Shown here in pieces: positions 1 to 12,270 of a DNA stretch of 64,000 nt (position 1 is the stretch's first letter; each line of letters begins with the position of its first letter). Made by a program: the position numbers and the translations under genes. Under the pieces are notes generated by a model. That model saw nothing but the letters and a program-made list of their open reading frames with translations. It was not told where the DNA came from and searched no databases. This DNA comes from Cercis canadensis (lineage: Eukaryota > Streptophyta > Magnoliopsida > Fabales > Fabaceae): the NCBI GenBank assembly GCA_003255065.1, contig QAOA01005809.1, forward strand, positions 237,914 to 301,913, in the 5' to 3' direction.

Positions 1-536
1 AAAGACCACGAGCAATGCCTTTGATGATTTTGAATGTTAAAAGACGTATTTCTGAAAAAGGTAAACAAAAGGGAAAGTGTCATTTGAAAAAACGTCCTAA
101 AATAGTTGAGCTTTGATTAGCATCAAGGAAGGGCAAGATTAGAATCAAAATGCACTTTTACAACCAGATTGGTAATTCCTGAATGATTTTGGCTGTGCTC
201 AGAATAGATAGTGCAGTGAGGGATTTTTCCTATATATCAATGTATTTTGGGAATTATTTTGGGGGCCTCTGGTGAGGTGAACAGCCCCATGGCTTGATTG
301 TATTGTAAAATTATGTATGTGCTTCATTGAAATATAATCTGCTTGCTTTTTTTATTTTTTCATATAATTGTTGCATAGGTACATTTTGTGCTTTCTTGTC
401 ACTTTTTGTTTTTGCAACCCCCTCCCCTTTATTGTAAAAATTTAGATATGAATAACGTACAAAAAAGAAAAGAAAAGAAAATAAACAAAGCATTGCTAAT
501 AATTTGCCTGCAAGTAATTCTGTAATTACCATTCGG
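1..536. other. Intergenic sequence downstream of CRK copy 1
   Basis: AT-rich sequence 3' of the first CRK pseudogene. I see no supported gene, RNA or transposon boundary. The short open frame on the minus strand here is low-complexity T/A-rich translation. Confidence 0.5.
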
Positions 537-3160
537 CTATACTTGTACTCCCAAGTAACAAGGTGGTCTTATAAATTTCACAGAAGCACTTGTGGAAGAT
601 GGTAGAAATCCAATTTCCTTTGCAGTAGTTGAAGATTGATCAGGCTCAAAAAATCTGCCTACAGAAAATGGAGGTGGAAATGGTGGAGGAAGATTAGTCA
701 TACTCCCAAGCATGAGAACAACTGATGACATGGTGGGCCTGTCTTTGGGGTTTTCCTGAACACACAACAACCCAATATGGATCGATCTCAAAGCCTCAAC
801 CGAGGGGCAAGTTTTGACTAAGTCAGGGTCCACCAATTCCAGTCCTTTGCCTTCAATTCAAAGTCGCCATGCCTGTTCAATCTCATAAGGGGTGAAATAA
901 ATAAATAAAAAAGTTAAAAAACTGTCATATAGAGAAGTTCACCATCAGGGAAAAGAGTACACGTTTTATAAACTGGCTCAAAATATAAACCAGCAAAATG
1001 TAGTGACAAGGAGAAACTTACATGGGAGAGAAGGCTTTGACCTCGTTCTGTATGGTGGAAGCCAATGTTCTTTTTCGCACTTGTAATCTCCAAAACACAA
1101 AAGCCGTAAACATCTGACTTGATAGAAAATAATCTCTCTAAGGCATATTCAGGTGCCATATAACTAGTACAAGAGGTGGAAAAAAAAAGTATTTTAAAAA
1201 ATATTATTGCCCATTGCTACTTTTTCACACTTTGTCACACTGCCTAGTTGGTAGTATCTTAGCTATAGATTCAAAAGTGTAGAAGGGTTTAGTTAAATAC
1301 ATATTTTGCTATGTGTACCAATGTGACATTATCTTGTGCAGTAGCATTACTCTTCTCTGTTCCCATTTGAAGGGTTTGATAGCATAATCTAAAAGGTTAG
1401 AAACTACGCTTTATGGGACTAGTCTTTCAAAGGAAATGAACATTAGGAATTTTTACTTAGTTGTACATAGTCTGAAGAAGCATCAAGTGATTTAGAGACA
1501 ATGAGTCATGAGAATTTAAGGTACTTACTACGTACCAACAACTCTCTCAGTACTAGTTTCACTTTGATTACCACCAAAAATCTTAGCAATTCTAAAGTCA
1601 GATATCTTTGAGTTCATCTCTTCATCTAGCAATACATTGCTTGCTTTTAGATCCCTATGGATAATCTTTAGCTATGAGTCCTAATGTAAATATAGAAGGC
1701 ATGTTGCAATTCCATTTATAATTTTCACCAGCTTAGGCCACTGTAGGTCTCTACGTTTCGTTTGATCTGCTCTGCCAAGGTAAGAGTTGAAAGGATTCTT
1801 TCAGATAAGGTATCTCATTTTTTATGTCAATAACACAGAAATACAAATGATAAGAGAGGGATAAAAAGAGCAAACCAAATAGGAAGGCGTCAAGGCTAGT
1901 GTTGGCCATGAACTCATAGACAAGAAGCTTTTCATTTTCCTCCAAGCAGCATCCCAAAAGCCTCACAAGATTTCTGTATTGAAGTTTTGCAACTAACATC
2001 ACCTCATTCTTGAACTCTTCAAGGCCTTGCCTTGATTTAAATGAAAGTCTTTTAACTGCTATCTCCTTCCCATTCCTTAACTTCCCCTGTATGCACACCA
2101 GGGTTTCATAATCAAGAAAAAAGAATAGTAAAACTATCTAATTGCCATAAATAAGCAATGTCAAATGATATATTTCAGGACATTGCTGTCACTGACAGCT
2201 CTCGAAGATGGAATACTTCTATTGTTTGCACTAAAGCCTTGAAAACAGGAGCAAACTATATGCATTTGTATTAAAAATTGCTCAGAAGTAACAAAGTTTG
2301 CACTAAAACCTTGAAAACGGCCCCAAATCCTCCTTCCCCAAGCTTATTTTTATCAGAGAAATAATTTGTAGCAATGAGCCAATAAGCGCCACCCAACCTT
2401 CTCTTTGCAACACTTCTGTGCCTCTCCCATCAACTGCAACAAACAAGAGCTGCATGAACTACTATTGATATCTCTTGTGCACTGTACCAACCCATATATA
2501 TTCTGAGATCCATCTTCCACTGGCGATTGCCCAGTTTTGAAAAGCATATTCGTTTTTAAGGCATCCCTTCTCAGTGGATACATCAGAGTTGGTGAATAAA
2601 TATCATGTTGATCCGCTGAAGTTCTGTTGTTGGTGTTCCACATGAGTGCCCCTGGGAAAATTTGCACCTCTCCAAAGAAGTTGTCTTTGGAATACCGAAG
2701 CATGCACTCATCGTACCAGATGATTGCACTTTTAGTAAATTCACATCTTTCTTTGATTTCTTGACTTGCAGTTCTGGTACAATTTTGGCATGTGGCACTG
2801 GTAACATCACCCCGGCAAAGGAAGAGGCATAGAGGCTTCTAGAAGAACTATCATTGTAGAAGGTGTAGAGGGCAGCTTTAGAAGATAATGAATCCAAGAG
2901 AGAAGTGAGATTAGATTAGAAATTTGCATCAGCTGTATTGTTGGATGGATCATCACAGGTATGGTAATTGTAGGTAGGCTGGGAATTATGGGGAATGATG
3001 AGCACAAAAACTGAGATTAAAACCAAAGGGAAAGCTCTGCAGTTTTGGGAGAGAAGCGTGGTTCCTTCAGATTTCTGTGATTAATTTGCTAGAAGAAACT
3101 GAAACTTTTCTGAATGGAATGAAGGGAAGATGTGTCTCTTTCAACTCCATGGTGTCTTTA
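537..3160 (-). pseudogene. Cysteine-rich receptor-like kinase pseudogene, copy 1
   Basis: Remnant of a CRK (DUF26 receptor-like kinase), a plasma-membrane Ser/Thr kinase family used in stress and defence signalling. Reading leftward: a signal peptide and first DUF26 start near 3030-2900; two C-X8-C-X2-C motifs follow (about 2825-2785 and 2490-2450). DUF26 then joins directly to the glycine-loop region (LGEGGFG, about 2340-2300), so the end of DUF26-2, the membrane segment and the kinase start are missing, and the reading frame shifts. Later exons: AVKRL Lys exon (about 2095-1880), HRDLK exon (about 1760-1535), MAPEYAL exon (about 1160-1022), last exon 872-537. Lesions: a stop after DANF in DUF26-1, a frameshift near 2830, two stops before IIHRD, DFG changed to DFR, and Trp to TGA in the last exon. 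Family assignment is firm; a functional product is excluded. Confidence 0.88.
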
Positions 3161-3227
3161 GAAAATGCTTAAATGCAATTATGTAGTTGTTTATTGAATA
3201 CAACTGTCTTTGATCTCGACCTTCTGC

Positions 3228-3425
3228 TTTATCAAAAAACTATTATGAAGAAATCTAAATGGACCATATTTCATATTTTATGTTACCTTTCTTTTGGCTT
3301 CAATGTTGCTTTATAAATACCTGCTTCCCCTAAATTTTGATGAAGTCGAAAGAGCAGAATGGATCAAACGCTTCAGGAGACTTGGTTGCAGTCAGAACTC
3401 CGAAGTAGTGTTATGGCAGCTTCAC
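3228..3425. repeat. Shared CRK upstream segment, copy P1
   Basis: Segment immediately upstream of CRK copy 1. It is clearly alike, with scattered mismatches, to 4228-4430 and, over its right half, to 7330-7450. Shared landmarks are AAATCTAAATGGACCAT and AGAGCAGAATG.ATCAAACGCT. It is likely the duplicated CRK 5' flank. Confidence 0.7.
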
Positions 3426-3665
3426 ATTATGAGCAGTTTACCCTAAGGCAAAGCTTTGTGTAGCAGTTCTGGTCCACCATGTATGTATACAACAAATCTT
3501 ATGTAACATCTTACGAACTGGGAAATTGGAACCAAATTGTCAACACCAATACGATAAATATTAATGCAAAAAGACCACCTAATCACAGTACCTGTAGAAT
3601 TTCCATTGCATATCTTTTTAAGAATCACTAAAGGTTATATTTAAAGATCCTGTCTCAAGGCATAT
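3421..3665. repeat. Diverged repeat R1
   Basis: About 245 bp alignable along its length to 12390-12645 in the same orientation. Shared blocks include CATTATGAGC, AAGCTT.GTGTAGCAG, AATTGTCAACACCAATAC, AAAAAGACCA and ATATTTAAAGATC. In both places it lies on the 5' side of a CRK unit. The second copy was separated from its CRK by the copia insertion. No protein family is recognised in any frame. Confidence 0.65.
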
Positions 3666-4227
3666 ATATAAAGAAAGAAAGAAAAAACAATAACTTCAGC
3701 GTATAAGTCCATCTGTTATTGCTGTTGGTTAGGCTGCACAAATAAGTCAAATGATGTAATGAGAGATTTGGATAATTTGTAAGAGGTCTTATAATAAAAC
3801 CTCTATTACTGTACCCTCATGTACCAAAAAAATTAAAGAAGACAGCAAAAACTTATGGATGAGTAAGCTTCGGTGACAGTGCTTTGGTTAGAAAGAAGAA
3901 TAATGCTACTTGTCTTTACACTGCCTCACATGTACTGATACATAGAATGTGTAATATGCTAATGAGAAAAGGAAAAAACTTTGTTGTTAACTGATGCTGG
4001 TCCAGATGGACTTAATCTGTGAAGGTAGTTAAAGAGACCAAAGTGGAAACCCCGACATTGATTTCCTTGCCAAATTGCCAGTTACTACAAAGAGGTAATT
4101 TAATCAAGTATTTTATCTTAAGAGGTTATTTAATAATTTATATAGACATTCACAGAGGTCATTGGTGCAAATATGAGAGAAACTTGAGTTGACTCGTTTG
4201 ACATATTACAAGCATAGCGCAGGGTAT
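3666..4227. other. Intergenic, no feature seen
   Basis: AT-rich spacer between repeat R1 and the second CRK upstream segment. No exon of a third CRK could be found, although the orphan upstream segment that follows suggests one was lost. Confidence 0.4.
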
Positions 4228-4430
4228 TATGATTAAAAAACCATTATGAACAAATCTAAATGGACCATGTTTCATATTTTATATTGCCTTTTCTTTTTGG
4301 CTGCAATTCTGTATTTCGAAAACCTTCTTCCCTTACAATTTGAAGTCGTCAAAAGAGCAGAATGCATCAAACGCTCAATGAGACTTGGTTTGCATTCGGA
4401 AGTTTAAAGTAATGTTCTGCCAACTAAGAC
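4228..4430. repeat. Shared CRK upstream segment, orphan copy
   Basis: Closely resembles P1 (3228-3425) but lies downstream (3') of CRK copy 2, with no CRK body attached. This is best explained as the 5' flank of a third tandem CRK whose coding part was deleted, or as an unequal-crossover joint. Confidence 0.65.
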
Positions 4431-4584
4431 TGTGTCATCTCACAAGTACAGGGCAAAGATAGATGTAACAACTTTCAAGGAAAAAGCCTGTGTCATCTCA
4501 CAAATACAAAACTATTGTTCAAAATTGAGAAGCAATCCTCATTAGTTAGCAGGGAGAGGGTGGTAGTATGAATTATGAAACTTT

Positions 4585-7255
4585 CTAGGTAAAGGCACTT
4601 GTGAAAGATGTTAGAAATCTAGTAAATTCACCAGTGGAAGATTGATCAGAAGCAAAAAATCTGCCTACAGTAAATGGAGGTGCAAATGGTGGAGGAAGAC
4701 TTATGGTGCTTCCGAGCATGAGAACAACTGATGACATGGTGGGCCTATGATTGGGGTCATCCTGAACACACAACAAAGCAATATGGATCCATCTAAAAGC
4801 CTCATCTACTTGGAAACTGTTCCCTAACTCAGGATCCAACAATTCCTGTCCTTTGCCTTCACTCCATAGTCGCCACGCCTGTTAAATGTCATGTAGATTT
4901 GTTCACAATCAGAAAGAGTAAAAATTTTATAAACAGAATCAGAAAATAGAAGAAACTGTAGACACAGAAAAATTTACATGGGAGAGAAGGCTTTGAGCAC
5001 AATCTGGGTGGTAGAAGCCATTGTTCTTTCTCCCACTTAAAATTTCAAGCATTAGAACACCAAAGCTGTAAACATCTGACTTAATGGAAAATAATCCCTC
5101 TAATGCATATTCTGGTGCCATATAGGCACTACAAGAATGGGGAAAAAATTCAGTCAGGTAAGCATGAACCAAGTCAGATGGCAATAGACTGAAATTTAGG
5201 ATTTTCTTTCTTCCTTTCAAATCTTATTATCTGAAGAGTGGCTGATAGTATCATGTAAACTAGAAACTAAGGCCAAGTGAACTAGCCTAACAAAGGAAAG
5301 ATAACATAAGGAATTTTATCTATGTCTGAAGAAGCTTTTTAACTTATGCATCATGTGGATTTACAATGAGTGAAGAGAATTTTAAGTACTTTCTATGTAT
5401 CAACAATTCTATCTGTGTTAGCTTCAATTTGAATGCCACCAAAAATCCTAGCAGTCCCAAAGTCTAATATCTTTGGGTTCATTTATTCATCTAGCAATAC
5501 ATTGCTTACTTTCATATCCTTATGGATAATCTTTAGTCGTGAGTCCTCATGTAAATATATATGGCTTCTTGCGATTCCATTTGTAACTTTTGCTCGTTTA
5601 GTCCAGTCTAGTTCTTTATGTATTGTTGGATAAGCCTTGCTAGATAAGAGTTGAAAGTATTCTTTCAGATAAGGAAACTCCTTTATAGTGTCAAAAACAT
5701 ATAGATATTCAGAATCTCAGATAATAAGAGAGAGAGAAAGAGCATACCAAACAAGAAGGCATCAAGGCTAGTGTTGGCCATGTACTCATAGACAAGAAGT
5801 TTTTCATTTTCCTCTAAGGCTCAGTTTGTTTTGATAGAAATGGTTTCCAAGAAAAATATTTTGGCTCAAGAACTAAAAATTCTTAGGCCAAAATATTTTC
5901 TGTGAAAACTATTTCTATCGAAACAAATAGAGCATAAGCAGCATCCCAATAGCCTCAAAAGATTCTTGTGTTGGAGTTTTGCAATTAACATCCCTTCATT
6001 CTTGAACTCTTCAAGTCCTTTCTTTGATTTGAATGAAAGCCGTTTAACTGCAATCTCCTTGCCATTTATCAACTTCCCCTGGATGTATGCCAGAGTTTCA
6101 TAGTCAACAAAAATATATTAGGAAACCAGCTAGTTTGCTATTTGAAATGACAATTATGCATTTCATGATACTGCAGTTCATTGCAATTTTATCTAAAATA
6201 TGCAATAACATGTATGGTTTGGCAATTTATAGAACATGAAGACTTATGCTTCCTTTGGCAATAAGTTATCAGAATGATTAGCAGCAAGCAAATGTTCCCT
6301 ATCTTCATTTTATTCACTAAAACCAAAGCTGTAAAATAAGTGATCCTCACTTCAGGGACAAATTAATTGTTTTGCAATGCAACTTATAACATTATATTGA
6401 TTTGTATTCAGAAAGATCAGAAGTAATGGAAGTTTGCACTATAACCGTGAAAACGGGTCCAAATCCTTCTTCCCCGAGCTTACCTTCATCAGAGAAGTTG
6501 TTTGTTGCAACCAGAATGGTACTCAAACTAAAGTAATGCACTTCTCCACTGTTGTCCTCGTCTGTTGCATTAGTTCCACGCTCCTTTAAGTGTTTGCTAT
6601 TTGAAGAACTTTCCAAATTCTTTAATAGAATTTCACTACTTGTTTCTCCCTCTGAATCAAAAACTTTTTAGAAAATGTTTATATAAAAAATGCATATTTT
6701 AGTAGAGACACACAGGTTTCACCATTGCTAGTTACCTCTTCGGCTTGTATTCTTCCGGTAACATGAATAATACACAAAACCCAGTAGAGCTGCAACAACT
6801 GTAGTTGGTATTACTGTGATGAGTACAATTTTTGTGGTATTATTTCGTCCCTCCCCCTGCTCTTTCAATAGTGTATCAGTATTAGGAGGAATATCAAACT
6901 ATTCTTAAGGAAAAAGGATCAAACATCTGAACAAATTGTGAAGAAAAAGGTGGAAGAAAGAAAATCTACCCTTGTTTGTGATCATTAATTATTTAAAAAA
7001 AGTTAAAAATTAGTTAGGTACTCTCTCCACCAATTGTCCCTACCGCAGAGGAAGATGCCATAGAGGCTAATAGAAGTACTATCACTTTAAAAGCTGTTGA
7101 GGGAAGCTTTAGAAGATAAAGAATCTAAAAGGGTAGTGAGATTGGACTGAAAAGTTGCATCCGCTGAAGCATTTAATGGATCGGAACAGAAAGCGTAATT
7201 TTGGCTGGGAATTGTGAGCGCTAATGAGCCCATAAATTGGAATTAAAATCAAAAA
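4585..7255 (-). pseudogene. Cysteine-rich receptor-like kinase pseudogene, copy 2
   Basis: Second CRK relic, paralogous to copy 1. Reading leftward: the DUF26-1 start (about 7230-7040) with a stop after LNSF and truncation just after the first conserved Cys. Most of both DUF26 domains is deleted. The membrane exon survives (about 6890-6735, hydrophobic stretch KIVLITVIPTTVVAALLGF). The nucleotide-loop exon (about 6660-6440) reads LGEEGFG, so one loop glycine is lost. The AVKRL exon (6090-5741) is split by a MITE at 5818-5934. The catalytic-loop exon (about 5635-5400) has HRD changed to HKD and a stop in DE*MNPK, while DFG is kept. MAPEYAL exon about 5130-4979; last exon 4878-4585, which keeps the Trp that is a stop in copy 1. 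Clearly non-functional, yet the last three exons are less damaged than in copy 1. Confidence 0.88.
5818..5934. mobile_element. 117-bp MITE inside a CRK kinase exon
   Basis: A foldback insert interrupts the kinase exon after the [18 protein letters not shown] part. Comparison with copy 1 shows the uninterrupted exon. The arms, left GGCTCAGTTTGTTTTGATAG and inverted right TGCTCTATTTGTTTCGATAG, stay paired for about 48 bp. TAA flanks it at 5815-5817 and 5935-5937, which fits a 3-bp PIF/Harbinger (Tourist-type) duplication. The superfamily is inferred from the TAA only. Confidence 0.8.
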
Positions 7256-7269
7256 AGAAGAAACTCTGC

Positions 7270-7450
7270 AGTTTGAACTTGTTCATTCTGTAATGTGTGA
7301 TACAAATATTAATACAATAGTCTCTTTTCTTTTTTGTGCTATTCACCTAAACTTTGAAGAAGTCAAAGGAGAAGAATGCATCAAACACTCTACGGGACTT
7401 GGTTACAGTCAGAAAGAACCATGAAGAAAATGTTATGGTTGGGGGCTAAT
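7270..7450. repeat. Shared CRK upstream segment, copy P2
   Basis: 5' flank of CRK copy 2. Its part from about 7330 aligns with P1: AGAATGCATCAAACACTCTA, then ACTTGGTTACAGTCAGAA. About 100 bp further right the copia-1 element begins. Confidence 0.6.
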
Positions 7451-7553
7451 GTCAACAGAATGACATTTGACAATGAGATAAAGGTGGAAACAACTGATCC
7501 TTTAACTATGTAAGCATTATTCTAATGAGACAATGCTGATTCTTGTTTGTGTT

Positions 7554-7824
7554 TGTTGAAGCAAGATTTTTCTAGATACTCTAATAGACTAGTATTTTGT
7601 TTATTTTGATAACATCAGCTGTAGTTGGTGAGGTTAGGTGAAATCATGTGCTTATCCTTATTTTGAGGAGTTAGGGTATGTTGGGCCTTACCTTGTGGTC
7701 TGTTTTTGGTAAAGGATTTGTTAAATGATATGTGAAAGTGAATGAAAATTAATCTAAGCATATTTCAGCTTCTGCTCTTCTTTTTTTTCTCTGAACCTCT
7801 ACCTCTACGTATGAAACACTAACA
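7554..7824 (+). repeat. 5' LTR of copia 1
   Basis: 271 bp, TG...CA ends. Differs from the 3' LTR at eight positions by eye, four of them G/A. Confidence 0.93.
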
Positions 7825-7836
7825 TGGTATCAGAGC
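7825..7836 (+). promoter_or_regulatory. Primer-binding site of copia 1
   Basis: TGGTATCAGAGC, complementary to the 3' end of initiator tRNA-Met, abuts the 5' LTR with no spacer. This is the typical plant copia primer. Confidence 0.9.
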
Positions 7837-7936
7837 TGTTTTCTTAAAGGACCTGTGAGGATCAACCAAGCTTACAAAAGGGGAAGGAGCTAAGCTGGTT
7901 TGGTTTCAAGGTTACAAAGGAAGGAGTTAACAGCAG

Positions 7937-10900
7937 ATGGCTACATGAAGCTACACTCAGGGACCACCAACATTTAATGGAGAAAACTACTAGTTTTGGG
8001 CTATTAAGATGAAAGCATATTTGGAAGCTCAAAATTTATGGGAGGTTGTTGCAACAGAGAGAGAACCAGAGCCATTAAGAGCTAATCCTACTATGGCTCA
8101 AATTAAAATATTTGAGGAGGAGAAAGCTAAAAAGCCAAAGGCTTTGTCATGTATTTATGCTGCAGTTTCAGACAACATTTTCAGCAGGATTATGACTTGT
8201 AGTTCACCTAAGGAGGCATGGGATAAATTGAAGGAAGAGTTTGAAGGAAGTGACAGAGTTAAGGCAGTCAAGCTGCTCACTCTCAAAAGAGAGTTTGAAA
8301 TGCTCAAGATGAAGGAGTCAGAAACTGTAAAAGACTATGCAGGCAAGTTGATAGAAGCTGTCAACAAGATAAGGCTTACAGGAGAAACATTTGAAGATGA
8401 CAAAGTGGTGGACAAGATACTCATAAGTCTTCCTGCAAGATTTGAAGCTAAAGTTTCAGCTATAGAAGAGTCTTGTGACTTGAAAAGGCTGTCAATCTCA
8501 GAACTCATCAGCAAACTACAGGCTCATGAGCAGAGAAGCAGTATGAGAAAGGAGGAGGAAGCCATAGAAGGTGCATTTCAAGCTAAAGAAAAAGGGAAGC
8601 AACCAGTCAGAGATTTTAAGAGAGGAAGTGGTGAAAAGGGCTGGAAAAACAAGAAAAATTGTCAAGGGCAGAATTCAAATGCAAGAGGAAAATTTCCTCC
8701 ATGTGGAGTTTGTCAAAGAACTAACCATGAAGAAAAGGATTGTTTCTTTAAGGGAAAGCCGCCTATACAGTGCAGATTTTGTCAAAAACTTAGGCATATT
8801 GAGAAGTATTGTAGGGCCAAGCAAGCACAACAACCCAAACAACAACAACCAGCTCACCAAGCAAATTTTGTTGATGATCAAGAACCTCCAAAGGATGTTA
8901 TCTTCATGGCTAGTCAGTCCTCTCATGAATCAAACATGCACACTTGGTTCATTGACAGTGGTTGTACAAATCACATGGCTAGGTACTTGGAACTCTTTGA
9001 TCAGCTGGACAGCTCAGTGAGAACAAAAATCAAGCTTGGTAATGGAGAGATAGTTGAAGCTGAAGGGAAAGGATCAATTGCTGTACAAACAAAAAAAGGT
9101 GTCAGGTATATTCATGATGTGTTATATATTCCTTGTCTTGCTCAGAATCTACTTAGTGTTACTCAAATGGTGAATCATGGATATTCTTTGCTGTTTAAGG
9201 ATGAATGTTGTAAAGTGTTTGATGAAAAAGGAGTTGAGATTGCAATGGTGAAAATGGTAGAAAAAACCTTTCCTCTAAATCTGAATGTTGTATTAAACCA
9301 AGCCAATTTTGCTAAAGTAGATGAGACACAACTTTGGCACAATAGGTTTGGGCATGTTAATTTAGGATCATTGAAACTCATGCATTCAGAGTATTTAACT
9401 AGAGATTTACCAGCTGTTAGTGAGTTAAACTCAGTATGCAAGGTTTGTCAATTTGGAAAACAACATAGGGAATCATTTCCAAATGAAGCTGAATGGAGAG
9501 CAAAGGAGAAACTTGAACTTGTTCACACAGATATTTGTGGTCCTATGAAAAATCTGTCAGTTGGGCAGAATAAATATTTCATTCTTTTTATTGATGACTT
9601 GACAAGAATGACATGGGTTTACTTTATTAAAAGCAAGTCTCAAGTTTCACAGATTTTTAAGATGTTTAAGAGAATGGTGGAAGTTCAATCTGGTTGCAAG
9701 ATCAAGCAGTTGAGATTAGACAATGGGAAAGAGTATACTTCAGCTGAATTTCAAGAATTTTGTGCAGGTGAAGGTATCAACCAGCAGCTAACAGTCCCAT
9801 ATACACCACAACAAAATGGTGTATGTGAAAGGAAGAACAGGACTGTGGTAGAAATGGCTAGATGTTTGCTGTTGGAGAAGGAATTGCCTCAGATGTTCTG
9901 GGCAGAAGCTGTATACACGGCTGTTTATCTTCTAAATAGACTACCAACTAAGTCTGTGCATGGTTTAACACCTATTGAAGCATGGTCAGGAGCTAAACCT
10001 ACTGCAAAGCATTTAAAAGTGTTTGGTTCCATCTGTTATGCTCATGTACCTGTTGTTAAAAGAACCAAGTTTGACAAGAAGAGTGAATTGGGAGTCTTCT
10101 TGGGTTATGCAGAAAAATCAAAGGGTTATAGAATTTATAATTTGGAAACACAACAATTAATGGTGAGTAGGGATGTCATTGTTGATGAAGGTGCTCATTG
10201 GGACTGGAAAAATGAAAAGGTGATAAGGGATGAAGACTTCTCCAAACCGAACAGTGAAGCAGCTCACACACAAGTTGAACCTGTCCAAGATGCTACTGTT
10301 GAAAATACTACAGACAGTCCAGTTTTGAAGACAAAGACATTAGCAGAAGTTTATGAGAGATGTAATTTTGTAGCAGCTGAACCATCAACTTATGAAGAAG
10401 CCTCCAATCATGTTGTGTGGAGAAAAGCAATGCAAGAAGAAATTCAAGCCATTGAGAAGAATAGAACTTGGGAGCTTGTGGATAGACCATCAAACAAGTC
10501 TATCATTGGGCTGAAATGGGTTTACAAGCTCAAGTTGAATCCTGATGGCACTGTAAATAAGCATAAAGCAAGGCTAGTAGCAAAGGGTTATTCTCAAGTG
10601 GCTGGAGTTGATTTTCATGATACTTTTGCACCTGTAGCAAGACATGACACAATCAGATTGTTGTTAGCCTTGGCAACTCAAAACAAATGGAAGATTTTCC
10701 ATTTGGATGTCAAGTCAGCCTTCTTGAATGGAGTTCTTGAAGAAGAGGTGTATGTGGATCAGCCTCAAGGTTTTATAGCTGAAGGGAATGAAGGGAAAAT
10801 ACTCAAGCTGCATAAAGCCTTATATGGCTTAAAACAGGCTCCTAGAGCCTGGTATAGTAGAATGGATGATTACTTGATGGGTGCTGGTTTTTAGAGGAGT

Positions 10901-11926
10901 TCAAATGAAGCTGCCTTGTATGTGAAAGCTTTGGAGAATGGTGCTATTATGATTATCTCCTTATATGTAGATGACTTACTTGTAACAGGAAATAATCATG
11001 AAGCAATAATGAAGTTTAAAGCTAATATGCAGCAAGAGTTTGAGATGACAGATTTGGGAGAAATGAATTATTTCTTGGGGATGGAGATAAATCAATTAGA
11101 GAATGGTATCTTTATTTCTCAAGAAAAATATGCAAGAGATCTACTGAAAAATTTTCATATGGAAGGGTGCAAACCAGTAGATACACCACTGGTTGTCAAC
11201 AATAAATTGTCAAAGAATGATTGTTCAGAATTAGTTGATGCCTCAACTTATAGAAGTCTGATTGGGAGTTTACTTTATTTAACAACAACAAGGCCAGATT
11301 TAATGTTTCCAACAAGCTTACTGTCAAGGTTTATACAAGCACCAACTCAAAAACATTTTAGAGCTGCTAAAAGAGTTTTGAGATACATTAAAGGGACTGT
11401 GGATCATGACATTTTCTATACAACAACTAATAAGGGAGAACTTCAAGGCTATTGTGATAGTGATTGGGCTGGAAGTGTGGATGACATGAAGAGCACTTCA
11501 GGCTATTTATTCTCTCTTGGTTCAAGATGTTTTTCATGGAGCTCAAAGAAGCAAGATTGTGTTGCACAATCAAGTGCAAAGGCAGAATATGTTTCAGCAG
11601 CTGCTGCCTCAAATCAAGCAATATGGCTGAGGAAAGTTCTTAAGGATTTAGGCCAGACTCAAGACAAACCAACTGTTATATGGTGTGATAACAAGTCAGC
11701 TGTAGCTATGGCTAAGAATCCTAGTCACCATGGTAAAACAAAACATATAAATGTGAAAGTGCATGCGATAAGACAAGCTGAAAGAGATGGTGAAGTTGAA
11801 CTAGTCCACTGCAGCTGAAATGAACAACTTGCAGATATTCTTACTAAAGGATTGCCTAGAAGCAAAGTGCAAGAATTAAGGGAAAGGCTAGGAGTCTCCA
11901 AGAAAAATCTTGAGGAGGAGTGTTGA
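7937..11926 (+). pseudogene. gag-pol polyprotein of copia 1, one frame with four stops
   Basis: A single frame of 1,329 codons runs from ATG 7937 to a TGA (11924-11926) inside the 3' LTR, with no frameshift. Internal stops: TGA 7946, TAG 7991 (a FNGENY*FW gag motif, normally Q), TAG 10892, TGA 11816. The long uninterrupted part is 8009-10891. Domains in order: UBN2-type gag; CX2CX4HX4C zinc knuckle (about 8772-8813); aspartic protease WFIDSG (about 8944); GAG-pre-integrase HHCC (about 9335-9470); integrase with Asp in TDICGP, Asp in LRLDNGKEY and Glu in NGVCERKNR; copia reverse transcriptase with YVDDLLV (about 10966); RNase H with CDSDWAG and WCDNKSA. It would encode capsid, protease, integrase and RT/RNase H if intact. 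Family certain. Confidence 0.94.
11910..11920 (+). promoter_or_regulatory. Polypurine tract of copia 1
   Basis: TTGAGGAGGAG immediately before the 3' LTR; priming site for plus-strand DNA synthesis. Confidence 0.85.
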
Positions 11927-12191
11927 AGCAAGATTTTTCTAGATACTCTAATAGCCTAGTATTTTGTTTATTTTGATAACATCAGCTGTAGTTGGTGAGG
12001 TTAGGTGAAATCATGTGCTTATCCTTATTTTGAGGAGTTAGGATATGTTGAACCTTACCTTGTAGTCTGTTTTTGGTAAAGGATTTGTTATATGATATGT
12101 GAAAGTGAATGAAAATTAATCTAAGCATATTTCAGCTGCTGCTCTTCTTTTTTTTCTCTGAACCTCTACCTCTTCGTATGAAACACTAACA
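11921..12191 (+). repeat. 3' LTR of copia 1
   Basis: 271 bp, same length as the 5' LTR. The polyprotein stop codon lies in its first six bases. Confidence 0.93.
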
Positions 12192-12270
12192 GGGTTATAG
12201 TCTATTTGTTATTTATTCAAAACACTCCTTTATATTGCAGATAATGCAATTAACTATCAAATCAAACATA

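Larger units (their letters stand above)
7554..12191 (+). mobile_element. Ty1/copia retrotransposon 1, complete with both LTRs
   Basis: Structure: 271-bp LTR (TGTTGAAGC...CTAACA), tRNA-Met-type primer site directly after it, one gag-pol frame, polypurine tract TTGAGGAGGAG, 271-bp LTR. Flanking 5-mers are GTGTT (7549-7553) and GGGTT (12192-12196), a target duplication with one mismatch. I count eight differences between the LTRs (about 3%), so the insertion is fairly recent. It landed between CRK copy 2's upstream segment and repeat R2. In-frame stops make it non-autonomous. Confidence 0.95.
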
